The translations under genes and the position numbers were made by a program. The notes under the pieces are model-generated. The model ran no database searches, was not told the origin of the DNA, and saw only the letters and a program-made list of their open reading frames with translations. 64,000 nt of DNA, taken from assembly GCF_003369915.1 (NCBI RefSeq), contig NC_046677.1, positions 12,276,001-12,340,000 on the forward strand, read 5' to 3'. Of this stretch, positions 11,912 through 22,450 are shown in pieces; positions within the stretch are counted from its first letter, which is position 1, and every line of letters starts with the position of its first letter. Origin of the DNA: Drosophila miranda (lineage: Eukaryota > Arthropoda > Insecta > Diptera > Drosophilidae).

Positions 11912-12233
11912 GAGGAAACTATCCATTAATTTAGCAAGCTCTGCAATTACTTTGTAAATTTTATGGGTTGCATAGTTCTCATGAAAACGTACCCCTCTGG
12001 ATAACTAATTTTCGAGTATCTTTCTGATTCCAAGTATCTATTTTACCATCACCAAATGGCGCTACACTAAACATTAATATTTTTAGGAATATATTTTAGG
12101 AATATTTGGAGGAATCTATCCATTAATTTAGCAAGCACTGCAATTACTTTGTAAATTTTATGGGTTACATTGTTCTCATGAAAACGTATTTATATTTAAT
12201 GCCAAGTACACCCCATCATTAAATGGCGCTACA
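11912..12233. repeat. Imperfect direct repeat (about 160-base unit, two copies)
   Basis: Bases 11912-11991 recur at 12109-12188 with few differences (shared core CTATCCATTAATTTAGCAAG). A following block AAATGGCGCTACAC recurs at about 12053-12066 and 12220-12233. The spacing of the two blocks is similar, so one unit was duplicated locally. Confidence 0.8.
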
Positions 12234-12472
12234 CAACTGATAACATTTTTTTTTTAAATATCTGTAGTACACTAACTTTGTTGAAATTAATGCTTTTGGT
12301 GTGAAAAGATATAAAACTACTCTTAGATTATTTTTAAATCGAAATATGGTTTTTCAACGATCATTCTTATTGCAGTACTACGATTTGTATGATCTTTGGT
12401 AATCTTTTTTAAGCTTCGATGGTAGCTTCCGATAGCACCCAATTCGAACTTGCATACGAGTGCATAGTATAT

Positions 12473-12715
12473 TCATATATTTTGAGAGCATTTGCATGCA
12501 TAGTTGTGTACATATGTAATTACGGGTAGTTGCTCAAGATAAGAGGTTTCATAGATAAGGTTCTCGTCCATAATTCGAATTTTCAATTGCACATCAACTG
12601 CACTTGAATTTTCCCGTGAACATTGTATTTCCAAAGAGCGTCGAAGCTTCGGCACGTGCTTGAAGTGATAATTGACGTATGACACACACAAGCTCGTCAT
12701 ATCGAGAATCGTCAT
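12473..12715 (-). CDS. Possible small protein, 80 residues
   Basis: An ATG-initiated frame with mixed composition (hydrophobic, charged, four cysteines) and no low complexity. I do not recognise it. No upstream promoter element or intron signal stands out and the frame may be chance; equally it might be a fragment of a lost gene. Confidence 0.2.
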   Translation of the reverse strand: MTILDMTSLCVSYVNYHFKHVPKLRRSLEIQCSRENSSAVDVQLKIRIMDENLIYETSYLEQLPVITYVHNYACKCSQNI

Positions 12716-14021
12716 AATCCAGAATAAGTAGAAGCTTCTAAGTTTTTTGAAAAGTGTATAATTAAGTTAATACCATGAGTTTGGCAGCTGAATTGGGTTC
12801 AAAACAAGGTACACGGATTTTAAAAAGGGAGGAAATTGGTGTTCAAGCTAACTATTCACATATAATACAAAGGGCATTGGAGTAATTAACTTAATGGAAC
12901 ATGTTATATAGGGATTGGGGAAGAATTTTTGAATTTAGATTAAACTGGTTTAGATATAAATATATTTATTTGTATAAATATTCAAAGGTTTCATTGAATT
13001 CTCGGGGTGGCGGTTATTTATTAATCAGGTAAAGTCCCTAAACATTTCTAAATGCATACATATATGGAAAGATCTACCTAAAAATATTGAAATTATAATA
13101 CGAAATTGTATTAATTGATTTGATTTTAATTTAAAGTAATTTAATTTAATACCATAAAATTATATATTGCTCAAATATAGTCTATTTTTTTATACAATTA
13201 TCTACCTAGATTTATGTACTTCAAGAACTCTAATCAGTCCCCACCATGCTCATCGTAGTTTCAATTGCATATCTTATCTCAGTCTGCGCTCATTCTCTGA
13301 AAATTCCTAGAGCGCGCCATTTCCCAGGTCGATCTATTCGCTGACCTACCACACGAGAGACACCCAACCCCAAGTCCCAATCTCAAATCTTATCAACTCT
13401 CGTCTGCCTTTTGCAACCCAAGTAAAAGTCATTCCAAGGCAAACCTCCGAGACCTCATCTTATCGGCATCTATTGCAAGAGACTCAAGACTGACAGGGGC
13501 ATTACGGTTTCCCAGAACTGAAACTTTTCAAATAACTGAGGCACAACACACAGCAGTTCTACACATACATACATTCATACATAAGAGTAGTACATATCTT
13601 ATCAATGGCGACGAAGACAAAAGAAGATAGACAAATGAGGCCGCAAAATGCATTTGGGCAAAAACCAAATCGAAAAATTGAAAAATTGAACAAGAATACT
13701 CGTAACACAATCGGCTTTGACAGAAGCTGCGACAATGGATAATGGACAAGCCCGGAATAACCAGCAAAAGAGGAACAAACACGAATTGAATGAACATCGG
13801 ACATCGCATTGTATAGTACATCGGACAAACAATAGGCGCGCATTTGGCCACCTACGGCGGAGGCAGGCGACAGGCTACAGTGGACGATGGACGATGGATT
13901 CCATTTGTCCAGCAAATTTGTCCAGCCGTCCAAACATCTGACAGAATGCTGACAAGAACAAACATGCACAGAGACCTAGCCCCAGCGCAGCGGGTGTCGT
14001 CTCGCTCTGCACTGGTACTGG

Positions 14022-14028
14022 TAGGTAA
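14022..14028 (+). promoter_or_regulatory. TAGteam-type site (TAGGTAA)
   Basis: TAGGTAA about 320 bases upstream of the first HKKF gene start. This heptamer is a known variant of the CAGGTAG motif bound by Zelda in early fly embryos. Confidence 0.4.
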
Positions 14029-14271
14029 AATAGGTTGTGCGAAAGGGATGGGACGCGTGCATATGCAGCGGGATCGTACGCGTGCATATGCGTGCGCAGG
14101 CGCAGGCGCAGGCGCAGAGGCCGGGCGCAGGCAAATCAACTGATTTTACGATCTTGTTTGTGTTTTGCAAAAAAAACATTTCTACTCGATTTTGTGTAAA
14201 CAGAGCCATAAACTGCTTGGCTTGGCGGATTACAGCGGGCGGCACTAGTGATAAGCGCATACACGCGGGTG

Positions 14272-14279
14272 CATATAAG
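14272..14279 (+). promoter_or_regulatory. TATA box of first HKKF gene
   Basis: CATATAAG about 70 bases upstream of the ATG at 14346, giving a short 5' UTR of about 40 bases. Confidence 0.5.
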
Positions 14280-14345
14280 ACAAGTAGAGCGGCAACGGGT
14301 CATCAGTCAATCAAGTGACATAGAGATCAGAACATCATCGGCAGA

Positions 14346-15056
14346 ATGCAGTCCACGGAGAGCAACAATCAAATCTACCGCCACAAGAAGTTCGATTTTG
14401 GGCGATCGGCAGACAAAGCCGATCTTCTCCTAAAGGAAGAGCTCATCTCCCGCACTGGAACGCCCTACAGCAGTCGCAGTCGCAGCACTTACGATGAGTG
14501 GGAGGAGGACAGCACCAGCCTCTGTTCCAGTGAGTATGGAAGCACCTTTCTCCCGCTGGCCAAGCGCCGACGTCTGGACTCATCAACCACCGCAGCGGCA
14601 TCGACTTCCTCATCCGCTTCATCCTCGCACTCTCTGACCTCGATCAGCGCGGCCGCTCTGCAAAACATATGCAAGTATCACGGAAACATGGTGCGGAAGT
14701 TTCCCAAAAAGGAGCGCACGCCCAAGGATCAGGAGCGTCGTAACAAGAACACCATCGCCTGCCGCATGAGCCGACGCGTAAAGAAGCTCGAGCACCTGGC
14801 CATCGAGGAGCAGTACAACGAGTTCTCCAGCCAGCACCTGAAGATAGCCGAGCAGAGCATGCGAGCCTGTGTCTATCTGAATCACCTCCAGCAGCTGGTC
14901 AGGCAGGAGGCGAAGGAAGCGAAAAGCCCAGCCGCGCCTAAGCCTCAGAATAGTCCCATGCCCGCGAAGAACTTCAGCATCGAATATCTGATCGGAGCCA
15001 TGCAGCGGGAGCAGTGCAGCTATCCTGAGAGCACTTCCTCCCTAATCACTGTGTGA
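14346..15056 (+). CDS. HKKF-family bZIP-like protein (most complete member)
   Basis: A single exon of 236 residues. Near the N-terminus is YRHKKFDFG, the signature shared with three other genes in this window. A Ser/Thr/Ala-rich linker follows. Residues about 118-185 read TPKDQERRNKNTIACRMSRR then a leucine-poor coiled-coil-like helix; the N-x-x-A-C-R-x-S-R pattern is the basic region of bZIP factors, so DNA binding is likely. The C-terminus has no known domain. Short intronless genes with TATA and TAGGTAA-type sites are typical of fly genes switched on before cellularisation. From memory the cluster recalls D. melanogaster early genes at 34A (CG16813, CG16815, CG15479), but I cannot confirm orthology. 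A nuclear transcription regulator is inferred from the basic region only. Confidence 0.8.
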   Translation: MQSTESNNQIYRHKKFDFGRSADKADLLLKEELISRTGTPYSSRSRSTYDEWEEDSTSLCSSEYGSTFLPLAKRRRLDSSTTAAASTSSSASSSHSLTSISAAALQNICKYHGNMVRKFPKKERTPKDQERRNKNTIACRMSRRVKKLEHLAIEEQYNEFSSQHLKIAEQSMRACVYLNHLQQLVRQEAKEAKSPAAPKPQNSPMPAKNFSIEYLIGAMQREQCSYPESTSSLITV

Positions 15057-15386
15057 TTATATTATTTGATTTTAGCATTAGTTTAAGGTTGTTTTAAGTG
15101 TTATTTTGTAAGTTTCTTCAAGAAATGAATACGTGTGAAATTAATGGTTTAGTTTTATAGTTTTATATATAATTTAATATGAGTAGAGCCCATATAATAA
15201 TAGATTTGGCTTGAATTATCCCTTTGATTCAACGCGAAAAAAATGTATTTTTCTTTACTTGTAGAAACATTTCTTTAAGAAATACAAATTAAAGCCATGA
15301 AACTTTGTTTTTTTTTAGAAGTTCTTGCTATTGTTTTAAATCTCATTCGAATGAAATACTTATATGTCATCAGGTAGAACCGTAAT

Positions 15387-15870
15387 CTATTCATATCGAT
15401 CCGTGGCATAAATCTTTCTCTCGTCAAGGAGATCGAAAAATAAAGGATGCGAGGCAAAGAAGTGATTCGTTTCTCTCACGCTATCATGCCTGACTTCTAT
15501 ATATATATTCCGAACTGGAATCGGGCGGCCATGGTACTTTAAGTTAATGCCATCGTCGTTCAGCTTCAACTCGAGCAGCTTTGGGAGTATTACCATAAGC
15601 TTCCTCGAACTATTTTTAAGTGAAAGAAGCAGCATTGTCTATCGAAAACTGTTCCGGTGGGCCACCTGACTTAGGTCTACATTAAACTCGCGCATGCGTC
15701 GGTTCTCCCCGTGGAAGCCAGTATCATCTCACTGGGCCCAAAAGACCGCTCCCGTCACGATCAAGATTTCGGGTTGATCTTCCAAATTCTTTTGCACATA
15801 CCTCGAGCTTAGCTTTAGTTGGGGGAAAAAAGCCCCGACGTAGCCTATCTGTTTAAACTCGTACTCAGCT
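15387..15870 (-). pseudogene. Decayed protein gene, unrecognised
   Basis: On the minus strand from about 15870 one frame stays open across roughly 160 codons except for two in-frame stops (near 15738 and 15645), ending at 15387. The predicted segments (for example YVQKNLEDQPEILIVTGAVF and NHFFASHPLFFDLLDE) have normal protein composition. The upstream part (15870-16050) holds another open stretch that may be a preceding exon. A loosely SGNH-hydrolase-like reading is possible but not demonstrated. The stops and lack of a start suggest a dead gene. Sequencing error at the stops is an alternative. Confidence 0.35.
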
Positions 15871-16357
15871 GGTCTTGTTGCTCTGCTCGGGCTCGTGTTG
15901 GTTCATTGCTTCATGCACTTCATCCATGTGATATCCCCACACCATTAGGTGCCGATCCAAAAGCTGCAGAACCAAAGGATACCGATCAGAATAATAACAA
16001 AAGTGTAACCAGCAATTATGAAAAGAGCCTTTCCCGTCAACATCCATCACTCACCTCTCATTGTGGCGGGGAGAAGGTACTATTATTATGATTTCTTAAA
16101 TATATAAGTAAGTTGCAGTTACGTCTAAGCGTCTTGTCTAACATACACTGATCTCAAGTGGAAGAATTATTGGAACTATGGAATTGTGTAATACAAGTGA
16201 ATGGATGGCGATTTTTTCAACCCATTTCATGTTTATACCAACAACTTAAATACATACGACACATATGTATGTTTTAAATGTCTTACAATTGTGTAACGCT
16301 CATATAATTTTAATAACTAATCAACGAAACAGGTACTAATTTTCAATGTTGTCGAAT
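15871..16357. other. Intergenic, possible remnant of the decayed gene
   Basis: May include a further degraded exon of the pseudogene on the minus strand near 15865-15990. Nothing else seen. Confidence 0.35.
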
Positions 16358-17191
16358 TTACATGTTCTCTGTGGATGCAATGGTGTCAGCATCCTCGCCA
16401 TCGGTCGGGGCACTTGGGCCCTGGCCCAAGAGATCGTCATCGCTTTGAGGTGCCTCGTCAGCTACCTCTTCTGGGTTGTCTATGGCCTTAGCCATTTCGA
16501 GGTACTTATGATTCTCTTCGTCGCCCAAGGCCTTGAATGGTAGATTGGCGCCCACGATGGCGACATTTACTGCGAGGGAGGGATTCTCCTCGTAGCCCAG
16601 CGAGCCGCGAATGGCCTTAATACCGTGGCAAATTAAGTCGTCCATCGAGCAGTTCTCGAAGCTGTCGATGTGACGCTCCAGGTAGGTGCGAGCGCTCTGC
16701 GAACGCGAACCGATCGCCATGGCCTTGCACTTGAGGACAACCGCTGAGGGCATCACTTGGTAAAGGTGCGATCCAGCGTCGTCGTAGCCCGCGACCAAAA
16801 TTCCCACACCATACGGCCGGCGATCGTAGCGCTGGGTGGTCGCTTGCATCTTGTTGCCCAGATTGGTTACCAGCCGGTTCACTGGTATGATTCCGGAGTA
16901 CGAATGCCGATAGGACAAGCACTCGGTCCTCATATACTGACAGATCAATCGGGCATCAGCAGTCAGACCAGAAATTGATATGCCCATGTGCATATCCACT
17001 GGCATAATCTTCGGCTGCATCGTTTCCGTCTCAGATGCGCGGCACAGTGCAATGAGCACCGCGTAGTCCTTACTCTTAAGTCCGACGGTGGCCGCTCCCT
17101 GCTTGACCGCCTCCATGGCATACTCCACCTGGAAGAGGCGTCCCTGTGGGCTCCACACCGTCGTATCGTTGTCGTACTGATTGCGAAACAT
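16358..17191 (-). CDS. 20S proteasome alpha-6 (PSMA1-type) paralog
   Basis: A single exon of 277 residues. The N-terminus MFRNQYDNDTTVWSPQGRLF with QVEYAMEAVKQGAATVGLK is the diagnostic alpha-subunit start and is specific to the alpha-6/PSMA1 group. Downstream are GLTADAR, TTQRYDRRPYGVG and IGSRSQSARTYLE, all PSMA1 hallmarks. The acidic C-terminal tail is normal for the group. Alpha subunits form the outer ring of the 20S core and gate substrate entry; they have no catalytic threonine. Several substitutions at usually fixed positions and the intronless structure suggest a retro-derived, faster-evolving paralog, like the testis-specific alpha-6T of D. melanogaster, rather than the housekeeping gene. 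Expression in testis is inference. Confidence 0.92.
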   Translation of the reverse strand: MFRNQYDNDTTVWSPQGRLFQVEYAMEAVKQGAATVGLKSKDYAVLIALCRASETETMQPKIMPVDMHMGISISGLTADARLICQYMRTECLSYRHSYSGIIPVNRLVTNLGNKMQATTQRYDRRPYGVGILVAGYDDAGSHLYQVMPSAVVLKCKAMAIGSRSQSARTYLERHIDSFENCSMDDLICHGIKAIRGSLGYEENPSLAVNVAIVGANLPFKALGDEENHKYLEMAKAIDNPEEVADEAPQSDDDLLGQGPSAPTDGEDADTIASTENM

Positions 17192-17526
17192 CTTCTAAGA
17201 AGAGTTCTTTGCTTCCAAATTATTCATACAAAAATATAGTCTAGCTAGAAATGGAGTTGGGGTAATACGTTTAGAAATGTCGAGACCGTTAGACAATGAT
17301 AAAAACCGGACTACTACATCATACATATCGATCTGAAAAGGCATTCAAAAGTTATGTTACTGAAGCATATCTTATCAAGTATAAAAGAATATCCGTAGCC
17401 GAAGGTCACCAGTGCTACTACAGATCTAGGTTATGTGTACTTATACTATTAGATATATTTATTTGAGTGAAACGGAAAAGCACATTTAAAGGACAAGGGG
17501 TCAGACCTCAGCAGACTGACACACGC
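17192..17526. other. Short intergenic region
   Basis: Contains the promoter region of the proteasome-like gene and the 3' end of the BTB gene. No motif I can name with confidence. Confidence 0.5.
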
Positions 17527-18654
17527 TTACGGGTCGCCGCTGTTTCCGGCTGTCAGCATCTTAACACATTTCCAAATTGGGCGTCCACTCCCTGAGCCAA
17601 TGAACCGAATGTAGTAAACGGGACGCGCCGTGAAGTTTATAAAATGTTCTGTTAAGACGTTGAAGCGTAAATTTAACACAATAGTAGCTGTTATGTTAGT
17701 TCCCACCCGCTCCCAGTGGGTCTTATCGCAGGAGACATCCACGTGGCAGCAGACTGGAGGTTTAAGCGTACACTTAATTTGGTTAACTCGAAACATCTTG
17801 CCCAAGTCCCAAACATTGCTGCGAAGTATACGTTCCGGTCTAACACTTGACCCCTGCTCCATAAATACATAACGGTAGGGAACATTCTCTGCAAGATTGG
17901 TGTCGAATGTTTTTCCCGGCTCGAAGAGGCCGGAGGGACCTACCGCATTCGTCAATTGTTCGGCACTCAAGAGTGGGAGACGTACGCACGGGACCAACGA
18001 CTTGATGTCCACATCCGGATTTTGGCGACTCCATTTCCATACAAACTGGAATAATTCATCTTCAAGGGCATAAAAGGTGTCTCGTGGCAACACTTCCCCA
18101 AGCAATTCCTTCGAGAGCATTTGGAAGGAGTCGTGCTTTAAGAGCTTGGACGCTTCGCGGTCCATGAACTTGAAGCAATTCTCGGCCAGATCAGAAAGTC
18201 CATATAGGCGCGCTGTCTCCAGGATCCTGCACACATTGTCGACGGCCATATTCTGTTTCAGCTGATCGGATAGGACCGGCTCGACTTCCAGCAAACAATA
18301 AAGATTGGCCACACCGAGCACACTGAATATGGAATCCAGGTCCAGTGTGGAAACTGGCAGAGTGCCCGAGTAAAGGTAGCCCAGGATTACCTTGAATGCC
18401 TCCAACGGCACCTCTAGCAGCCGAATTTCGGGTTCCGTTGACTCGCACATGCTTCCGTAGAGCAGGCCACGAAAGTAGTCACTGCGCGCGGCCAGAATCA
18501 AGCGGTGGGCGGGTATGCGCTGATCCTCCACAAGGAACCACACGTCCGAGTACAGCTCGTTCATGCAGAGGCGGCCCATGTCCCCCAAGAAGCGCTCGCC
18601 CAATACGTTGACGTCGGTGCAGTGTTTCTTAGCGTTGCTTCCGTGGCTGTTCAT
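17527..18654 (-). CDS. BTB-BACK protein, BTBD9-like
   Basis: A single exon of 375 residues. BTB/POZ domain at about residues 20-125 (LYSDVWFLVEDQRIPAHRLI, then SDYFRGLL and a GYLYSGTL segment). A BACK domain follows (about 130-235: NVCRILETARLYGLSDLAENC, then LFQFVWKWSRQNPDVD). The C-terminal part (about 265-370) has the ILRSNVWDLGKMFRVNQIKC and YYIRFIGS pattern of the F5/8C (discoidin-like) repeats of BTBD9. BTBD9 itself is longer, about 600 residues with two such repeats, so this is a shortened relative. BTB-BACK proteins are mostly adaptors for Cullin-3 ubiquitin ligases. It lies next to a proteasome-subunit paralog and both are intronless, suggesting retroposed origin. Function unproven. 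Confidence 0.85.
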   Translation of the reverse strand: MNSHGSNAKKHCTDVNVLGERFLGDMGRLCMNELYSDVWFLVEDQRIPAHRLILAARSDYFRGLLYGSMCESTEPEIRLLEVPLEAFKVILGYLYSGTLPVSTLDLDSIFSVLGVANLYCLLEVEPVLSDQLKQNMAVDNVCRILETARLYGLSDLAENCFKFMDREASKLLKHDSFQMLSKELLGEVLPRDTFYALEDELFQFVWKWSRQNPDVDIKSLVPCVRLPLLSAEQLTNAVGPSGLFEPGKTFDTNLAENVPYRYVFMEQGSSVRPERILRSNVWDLGKMFRVNQIKCTLKPPVCCHVDVSCDKTHWERVGTNITATIVLNLRFNVLTEHFINFTARPVYYIRFIGSGSGRPIWKCVKMLTAGNSGDP

Positions 18655-20471
18655 TTTGGTCGCCCTCTATTTTGTATTTTCCGGAAATCTTAATGAGAGA
18701 GATCTGAATGTGTGTTCCCGAACACAGCTTGCTCCCTGACATAAAATACAAAGTGATTTCTCCCAATGATTATAGTTTTTGGCAACTAAGTGTTCACCAC
18801 ATTTATTTTGGAAACATAATCATTAAAGATATTTAACTCCATTACAATTTTATCCTTTAAGAATGTCAACAATTTTTAGCTTCCGATGATCGTGGTTTGT
18901 TATTAATATGGAAAGTTAACAATTACATTTAATATATATATGTATACCTTTGTGTATACAGAAATAAGAAGACGCTTTCACTCCGTCCAACAGTTACCCA
19001 GTCAACCCGCAGTCAACTCTACTTGCATAATGCTTAACCAAGTAGAAAATCAACAGTCTATAAGGAAGTCACCCTGATCAGAGGCAGAAAATATTTTTCG
19101 AGACATGGACGACGAAGGTGCAGCCAACTGTGTCACAGTCTGCACAAGAAAACTTTGCTTAACTTGAGTATTCATGCTCTAGGGGGAAGTCCCCGCTGTC
19201 CCAGTGTTTGGCCCGCCGTAATTAACTCTTTTGGCCATTGCGCAATCATAGCGAGCGCAGCGCAGTTAATTGCTCTTAATTTTCATTGTGGGCCATTTGA
19301 TAATACTCGAGAGCGCGACTTCCTATGCTTCAGGTGACGGCGGAAAATCCAAGTGCAGAAAATTTCCGTCGCGGCCATGGCAACCCAATAAACCACTTTG
19401 CACTTGTACCATGCCAACAAACCTCAGGTTTCAGTTAATTGCCAACATTTTGCTGGGGCTTGGTTTTCTCTTCAATTTCAGTATTCGGCTCGCTCTTTTG
19501 GCTCTCCGGCTATGGCTTTGGCTATGGCCTGCCTAACATTGAAAATTGCATCTGCACCTCGAGTATTGCGGTTGCAAATCTTTGTCTCGCATCTCAGTTG
19601 AACTTGAAGCTTTGCTCGCAGCCGGAGACTCCACAAACTGTTAGCATATCTCGAACCCCTCGTATCCCAGCATGCCCTCTGTCAATATTTGTGGCCCATT
19701 GCATCAGGCGGCTCAAGCCGAATGCCGAATGCCGAAAGCTCGTTTCAGCCAAAATGTTGTTGTTCTTTGTGGTTTCTCGAACCTTGGAAAACCCCCATGA
19801 GCATATTGTGAAACTGAGCTCGACTTAGCTCGCTGAACTTTGTCGGGTAATTACTTGAAATTAATTGTTCTCAAGAAATATCTATCCAAGTGTGACTAAA
19901 GACAGTTATAATATACATTCCAAAACTAATTTTTAGCTAAATGTTCTCTTTAGCGAGGAACTTTACCTAATCGGACTTTACTTAGCCGTTTTGCAATGAC
20001 AAACAACAGCTTGAATACGATAAAGATCTATCGTACAAATCTATCTTAAGCTGGAAAAACATTCTGTTACGAATATTATATTATACCTTAAATAGATGTA
20101 GGACCAACACTTTCTTCAGCTGGTGGTTTTAAGTATAAAGATTCTTTAACTTGTCTCTGGCCATCTGATAGCTTGGCAATGAAGACAGTCTGTTGACTTT
20201 ATAAGCAATTATTTAGAGTAAAACTGTGACCACTTTCTAGGTCCTACCATCACATACATTTGACAGAGTTTTAATCAGTGCTACGACTATTTTGCTGACC
20301 TTTTCCACGCCCCTTAAACTTTACAGCACTGCTGTCCATAACACCGAAAAAGTATAATTTCTTAAAGATTTTTTTATTCAATAAAAAAACAAGGGCTATC
20401 ACATTAAGGGTCTAAATCACATTATGGTCCATAGTCAATACAGATCTCTCCTCTTGACCTCGCCGCCCATA
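18655..20471. other. Intergenic, no gene seen
   Basis: Open frames at 19155-19830 are short, overlap in several frames and show no family signature. The segment 19150-19640 is less A/T-rich than its surroundings and could be regulatory sequence. Confidence 0.45.
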
Positions 20472-21026
20472 TCAGTGCTGTGCTCCAAAGACGAGCATTT
20501 GCTGGGAGAGGGCCATCTGCTGGAGGAACTGCTGTTGCTGCCGTGGCAGCAGGTTGTTCGGGGCGGCCACTCCTCGCTGGAAAACGGCTTGCAGTAACAG
20601 CTGACGGTAGTAGAGATTCACTCGAACCTGCTGCTCCAGCTTGGCCATATGTTCGAGGTACTGCGCCTGTGCCTGCTCGGCCCGGCGACTGAGGAGACTG
20701 GCCAGGAGACTGCGATCTCGACGCTGGTGCTCCTGGGGGCTGCGCTGGCGGGGCGTCTCAGCGAGTGTCGACCTGCAAGTGGGGCCCAAGGCGGGAGCAG
20801 CGGACTCTGGTGGACAGGCTATGGGTGGGTATGCCTCACTGTTCTGCTCGTTGTTCTTGTCCAGCCAGGGGCGGAAGAGTGCCTTGGTTTGGCGACGCTT
20901 GGCGGCTGGCTTCCCCTGGTACATCAGACTATCCGTGTTCAAGTCCAGGCCTTGGTCTATCTCCAGCTTGCGCTTGGCGGAAAACTTCTTGTGGGTGTAG
21001 CTGGAGGTCGTCGTAGAATTATCCAT
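20472..21026 (-). CDS. HKKF-family protein, degenerate bZIP-like region
   Basis: A single exon of 184 residues from the ATG at 21026; a longer frame upstream lies within the promoter and is rejected because a TATA box (21099-21106) sits in it. The N-terminus carries SSYTHKKFSAKRK. A central LFRPWL motif (near residue 46) is followed by TPRQRSPQEHQRRDRSLLAS with LLSRRAEQ and a Gln/Leu-rich helix. This aligns with the bZIP-like region of the 14.3-kb paralog, but the key Asn and the Cys-Arg of the basic region are lost, so direct DNA binding is doubtful. It ends in a Gln-rich tail. It probably acts as an embryonic regulator or partner protein (inference). Confidence 0.78.
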   Translation of the reverse strand: MDNSTTTSSYTHKKFSAKRKLEIDQGLDLNTDSLMYQGKPAAKRRQTKALFRPWLDKNNEQNSEAYPPIACPPESAAPALGPTCRSTLAETPRQRSPQEHQRRDRSLLASLLSRRAEQAQAQYLEHMAKLEQQVRVNLYYRQLLLQAVFQRGVAAPNNLLPRQQQQFLQQMALSQQMLVFGAQH

Positions 21027-21098
21027 TTCGGTGGATGATGCTGCTGCTCGCTTGCTGTTTGCTGAGTGAATGGTTGACTCCCTGTCCTTATGTCCTGC

Positions 21099-21119
21099 TT
21101 TTATACACGGAACAGGTAA
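21099..21119 (-). promoter_or_regulatory. TATA box with adjacent CAGGTAA
   Basis: Minus-strand GTATAAAA at 21099-21106, about 75 bases before the ATG. CAGGTAA (plus strand) is at 21113-21119, and TAGGTAA at 21180-21186. The same TATA/TAGteam juxtaposition is seen at the 24.3-kb paralog. Confidence 0.55.
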
Positions 21120-21745
21120 AAAGGGATGCGATAACATTTGATTTTGGGTCTGTCAACAAAGGGATTAGCGCATCTCTATTAGGTAATCGTTGTGTGTGGA
21201 TCAGGGTATCTTTTTTATGACCTGTTCTCGCTAATTGTCGCCTCGGCCTTGCCTAATTATTCCTTTTTTAGGATTACCATCCACCGACCGACCAAATGTT
21301 GTCACCGGAACAGGAAAGTTTTCGACAAGCGTTATGCACACATACACAGCGATATTTTTATTGGGCTACTTGACGCCATTTGCCGTGTGTGGTCCTCCGG
21401 CCTGTCTGCCTGCCTTTCTGCTTCAGGTCTGACATCTCCACCGCACTTTGTCTTAATTCTGTGAAAATCCCTGTGGGCCTATACTCACATTTTCTTGGGG
21501 TTGACAATTCCAAAAGGATCGACCGCATTTAGGAAATGCCATAAGGTAAGCCACCCTCATGTTTTCTTGAGATCCAGGATATGATTTATGATCAAACGGA
21601 TCTATCTATAGTTTTCCACTAACATCACTACAGGTAAAGCGCTTCCATTCCATCCCATTTCAGATCGATTAGTAAGTTGATTTGGTTAAGCTATGAAAAA
21701 ATACATACATACACACATACCCTCGCGACACAGTTCTTTGTACTT

Positions 21746-22450
21746 TATACCCGATACTCAAAATGTGTAAAGGGGTATATTAGATTTGTTGTGAAAATGG
21801 ATGGGTGTAATGTCCAGAAGGAAGCCTTTCCGACCCCATAAAGTTTATATATTCTTGATCAGCACCAATAGCCAAGTCGATAGAGCCAGGTCTGTCTGTC
21901 CGTTTTTCCGTCTGTCCTTTCCTATGAACGCCTAGTGCTCAGAGACTATAGGAGCTAGAGCAACCAAATTTGGTATCCACACTCCTGTGATATCGAACCT
22001 GCAAAAGTGTACTTCAAAATTTCGCCCCACCCTCTTCCGCACCCACAAAGGACGAAAATCTGTGGCATCCACAGATCTCAGAGATTATTAAGACTGGATC
22101 AACCAAATGTGGTATGATCACGCCTGTTAAATCTTACTGTGATGAGTGTATTTCAAACTTTCGGCCCCACAAAGGACGAACATCTGTGGCAGCCACAAAA
22201 TAAAAACACACAATCATAGAGAATGGCCATATCTACCAGATGGCCGAATCTGGAACAAATCAATATTCAGTGGCTACACAGTGCCTGACGAAAATTTCTG
22301 AATGATTTTCTGTCTCCCTCGCACGCACTCTTTGTCGTGTCGTTTTATTAACGCGCTGTCTGGCGGAGGAGAGCCATACTGACTAAGTATCGGGTATAAA
22401 TTAAGAGTTGCGGCCGTAGCAGCAACTCGCCACGTTCCCCCTCGTTTATT
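21746..22450 (+). mobile_element. Non-autonomous dispersed repeat, possibly Helitron-like
   Basis: It begins TATACCCGATACT and near its end has the inverted copy AGTATCGGGTATA (22386-22398). A GAGTTGC/GCAACTC hairpin follows (22405-22428). Internally there are repeated blocks, such as AAAGGACGAAAATCTGTGGC and AAAGGACGAACATCTGTGGC, and no coding frame. Such elements are numerous in obscura-group flies. The subterminal hairpin suggests a Helitron-type 3' end, but I cannot confirm the class or exact boundaries. Confidence 0.6.

Larger units (their letters stand above)
10814..14271. other. Intergenic, with local repeats
   Basis: Contains the promoter of the second JHBP gene, short tandem ACTACG units (about 11564-11581), a duplicated 80-base block (separate entry) and a GCGCAG repeat just upstream of the first HKKF gene (about 14096-14118). 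One 80-codon frame at 12473-12715 is listed separately. No other gene seen. Confidence 0.5.

Noticed and set aside
14096-14118. GCGCAG repeat as a coding repeat
   Set aside because: It lies upstream of the TATA box of the first HKKF gene and no supported frame uses it.
13528-14260. Several overlapping frames of 90-136 codons
   Set aside because: They overlap in many frames over simple-sequence DNA, are cysteine-rich or repetitive in composition and share no motif; chance frames.
21027-21137. N-terminal extension of the 20.5-kb HKKF gene
   Set aside because: It covers the TATA box; the first conserved residues follow the ATG at 21026.
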